DNA from: Fodinibius saliphilus
Lineage (GTDB): Bacteria > Bacteroidota > Rhodothermia > Balneolales > Balneolaceae
Direction: 5' to 3'
DNA: 64,000 nt
Assembly (NCBI RefSeq): GCF_005869845.1
Contig: NZ_VAWF01000001.1
Location: 1,612,001 to 1,676,000 of the forward strand
Shown here: positions 63,576 through 64,000 of the stretch, piece after piece
Layout of the letters: each line of letters begins with the position of its first letter
How positions within the stretch are numbered: the first letter of the stretch is position 1
Position numbers and translations under genes: made by a program
Notes under the pieces: generated by a model
What the model saw: only the letters and a program-made list of their open reading frames with translations
What the model was told of the DNA's origin: nothing
Database searches by the model: none

Positions 63576-64000
63576 TTACTCATAAATAGGCGGGTACTTC
63601 GCCGGATTGGCTTCACTCATTAAAGCATAAACCGCCTCAAAGATATCCTCTTCATTAGGTTTGGAGAAGTAATCCCCATCGGAGCCGTAAGCTGCGCGGT
63701 GTTCTTTGGCCGTCAGGCACTGCGGCTCAGAATCGAGATAGTAGTACCCTTTCTGCTCCTGCAATACCTTGTTCATCATGAATGCCGATGCCCCGCCCGG
63801 CACGTCCTCATCGACAAAGAGAATGCGATTCGTTTTCTTGAGCGATTCTACAATATCGTGGTTGCGGTCGAAAGGTAAGAGCGTGCGCACATCAATGAGC
63901 TCTGCCGAGATACCTGCCTCTTCCAACTCCGGTAGTACCGACTCACAGATATTGCAGGTAGATCCATATGATACAATTGTGATATCAGATCCCTCAGAAA
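63576..64000 (-). CDS. 2-oxoacid dehydrogenase E1 component, C-terminal part (partial, 5' end outside window)
   Basis: The visible 141 residues are the transketolase C-terminal domain of an E1 (beta or fused alpha-beta) subunit. The frame remains open to the window edge, beginning SEGSDITIVSYGSTC. The domain pattern SAELIDVRTLLPFDRNHDI, then RILFVDEDVPGGASAFM, is that of pyruvate or branched-chain 2-oxoacid dehydrogenases. The domain ends at PPIYE. Which 2-oxoacid is used, and whether the subunit is fused to E1 alpha, cannot be seen here. Confidence 0.9.
   Translation of the reverse strand, partial: SEGSDITIVSYGSTCNICESVLPELEEAGISAELIDVRTLLPFDRNHDIVESLKKTNRILFVDEDVPGGASAFMMNKVLQEQKGYYYLDSEPQCLTAKEHRAAYGSDGDYFSKPNEEDIFEAVYALMSEANPAKYPPIYE

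Overview
The window reads as chromosomal DNA of an aerobic, moderately AT-rich bacterium of the Rhodothermota/Balneolota branch of the Bacteroidota-like phyla (Balneola, Gracilimonas and Fodinibius relatives). This placement is inferred from gene content: alternative complex III joined to a caa3-type oxidase as in Rhodothermus, a Phe-type (class Ic-like) ribonucleotide reductase R2, a bacilliredoxin-like protein, an ECF sigma factor next to a Ser/Thr kinase with TPRs, and start regions lacking clear Shine-Dalgarno sequences. No 16S rRNA or tRNA gene is visible, so the genus is not determined. I see no prophage, IS element, CRISPR array or rRNA operon.

Layout. 1-3253 (minus): succinate dehydrogenase sdhC-sdhA-sdhB, with sdhB cut by the window edge. 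3495-9368 (plus): YigZ-like protein, cobalamin adenosyltransferase, phosphosugar mutase, then the conserved yicC-gmk-rpoZ-coaBC block. 9380-14705: multi-PAS histidine kinase and a GNAT-like protein (minus), then a degenerate YibQ-type deacetylase-like protein and a lipase (plus). 14850-18720: a cobalamin riboswitch followed by nrdB and nrdA. 18829-23697 (minus): surE, panB, fabZ, menG/ubiE, a histidine phosphatase, an unknown membrane protein and comF. 23853-30437 (plus): RodZ-like protein, ligA, a PgpH-like HD protein and a Xer recombinase. 30550-40351: an accessory signalling and surface locus. 40832-47580: ggt, mtnA, a YtxJ-like protein, pfkA, a Sua5/YciO protein, a metal-dependent hydrolase and a DUF420 protein. 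47950-61152 (plus): one long respiratory operon, actABCDEF - HTH/TM protein - SCO - coxBACD, followed by ctaA and ctaB. 63576-64000 (minus): the 3' end of a 2-oxoacid dehydrogenase E1 gene.

How the genes work together. The respiratory operon encodes a quinol-to-oxygen route: succinate dehydrogenase and alternative complex III feed cytochrome c domains carried by ActE and CoxB, with SCO, CtaA and CtaB making the oxidase cofactors. The B12 riboswitch ahead of the B12-independent ribonucleotide reductase implies that this enzyme is shut down when cobalamin is plentiful, and so a class II enzyme elsewhere. The adenosyltransferase at 4194 fits B12 use.

The most interesting part is 30550-40351. 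An ECF sigma factor and a membrane Ser/Thr kinase with C-terminal TPRs are followed by four surface lipoprotein genes (two collagen-like, one PD40 propeller, one IPT/TIG). A 60-residue protein resembling only the kinase's N-terminal domain follows. Reading upstream of these five genes I find a shared bipartite motif, TG(T/A)CCyC - 16 nt - CGCA, with identical spacing at four of them and a weaker copy at the fifth. This looks like an ECF-type promoter and defines a candidate local regulon that I have not seen described.
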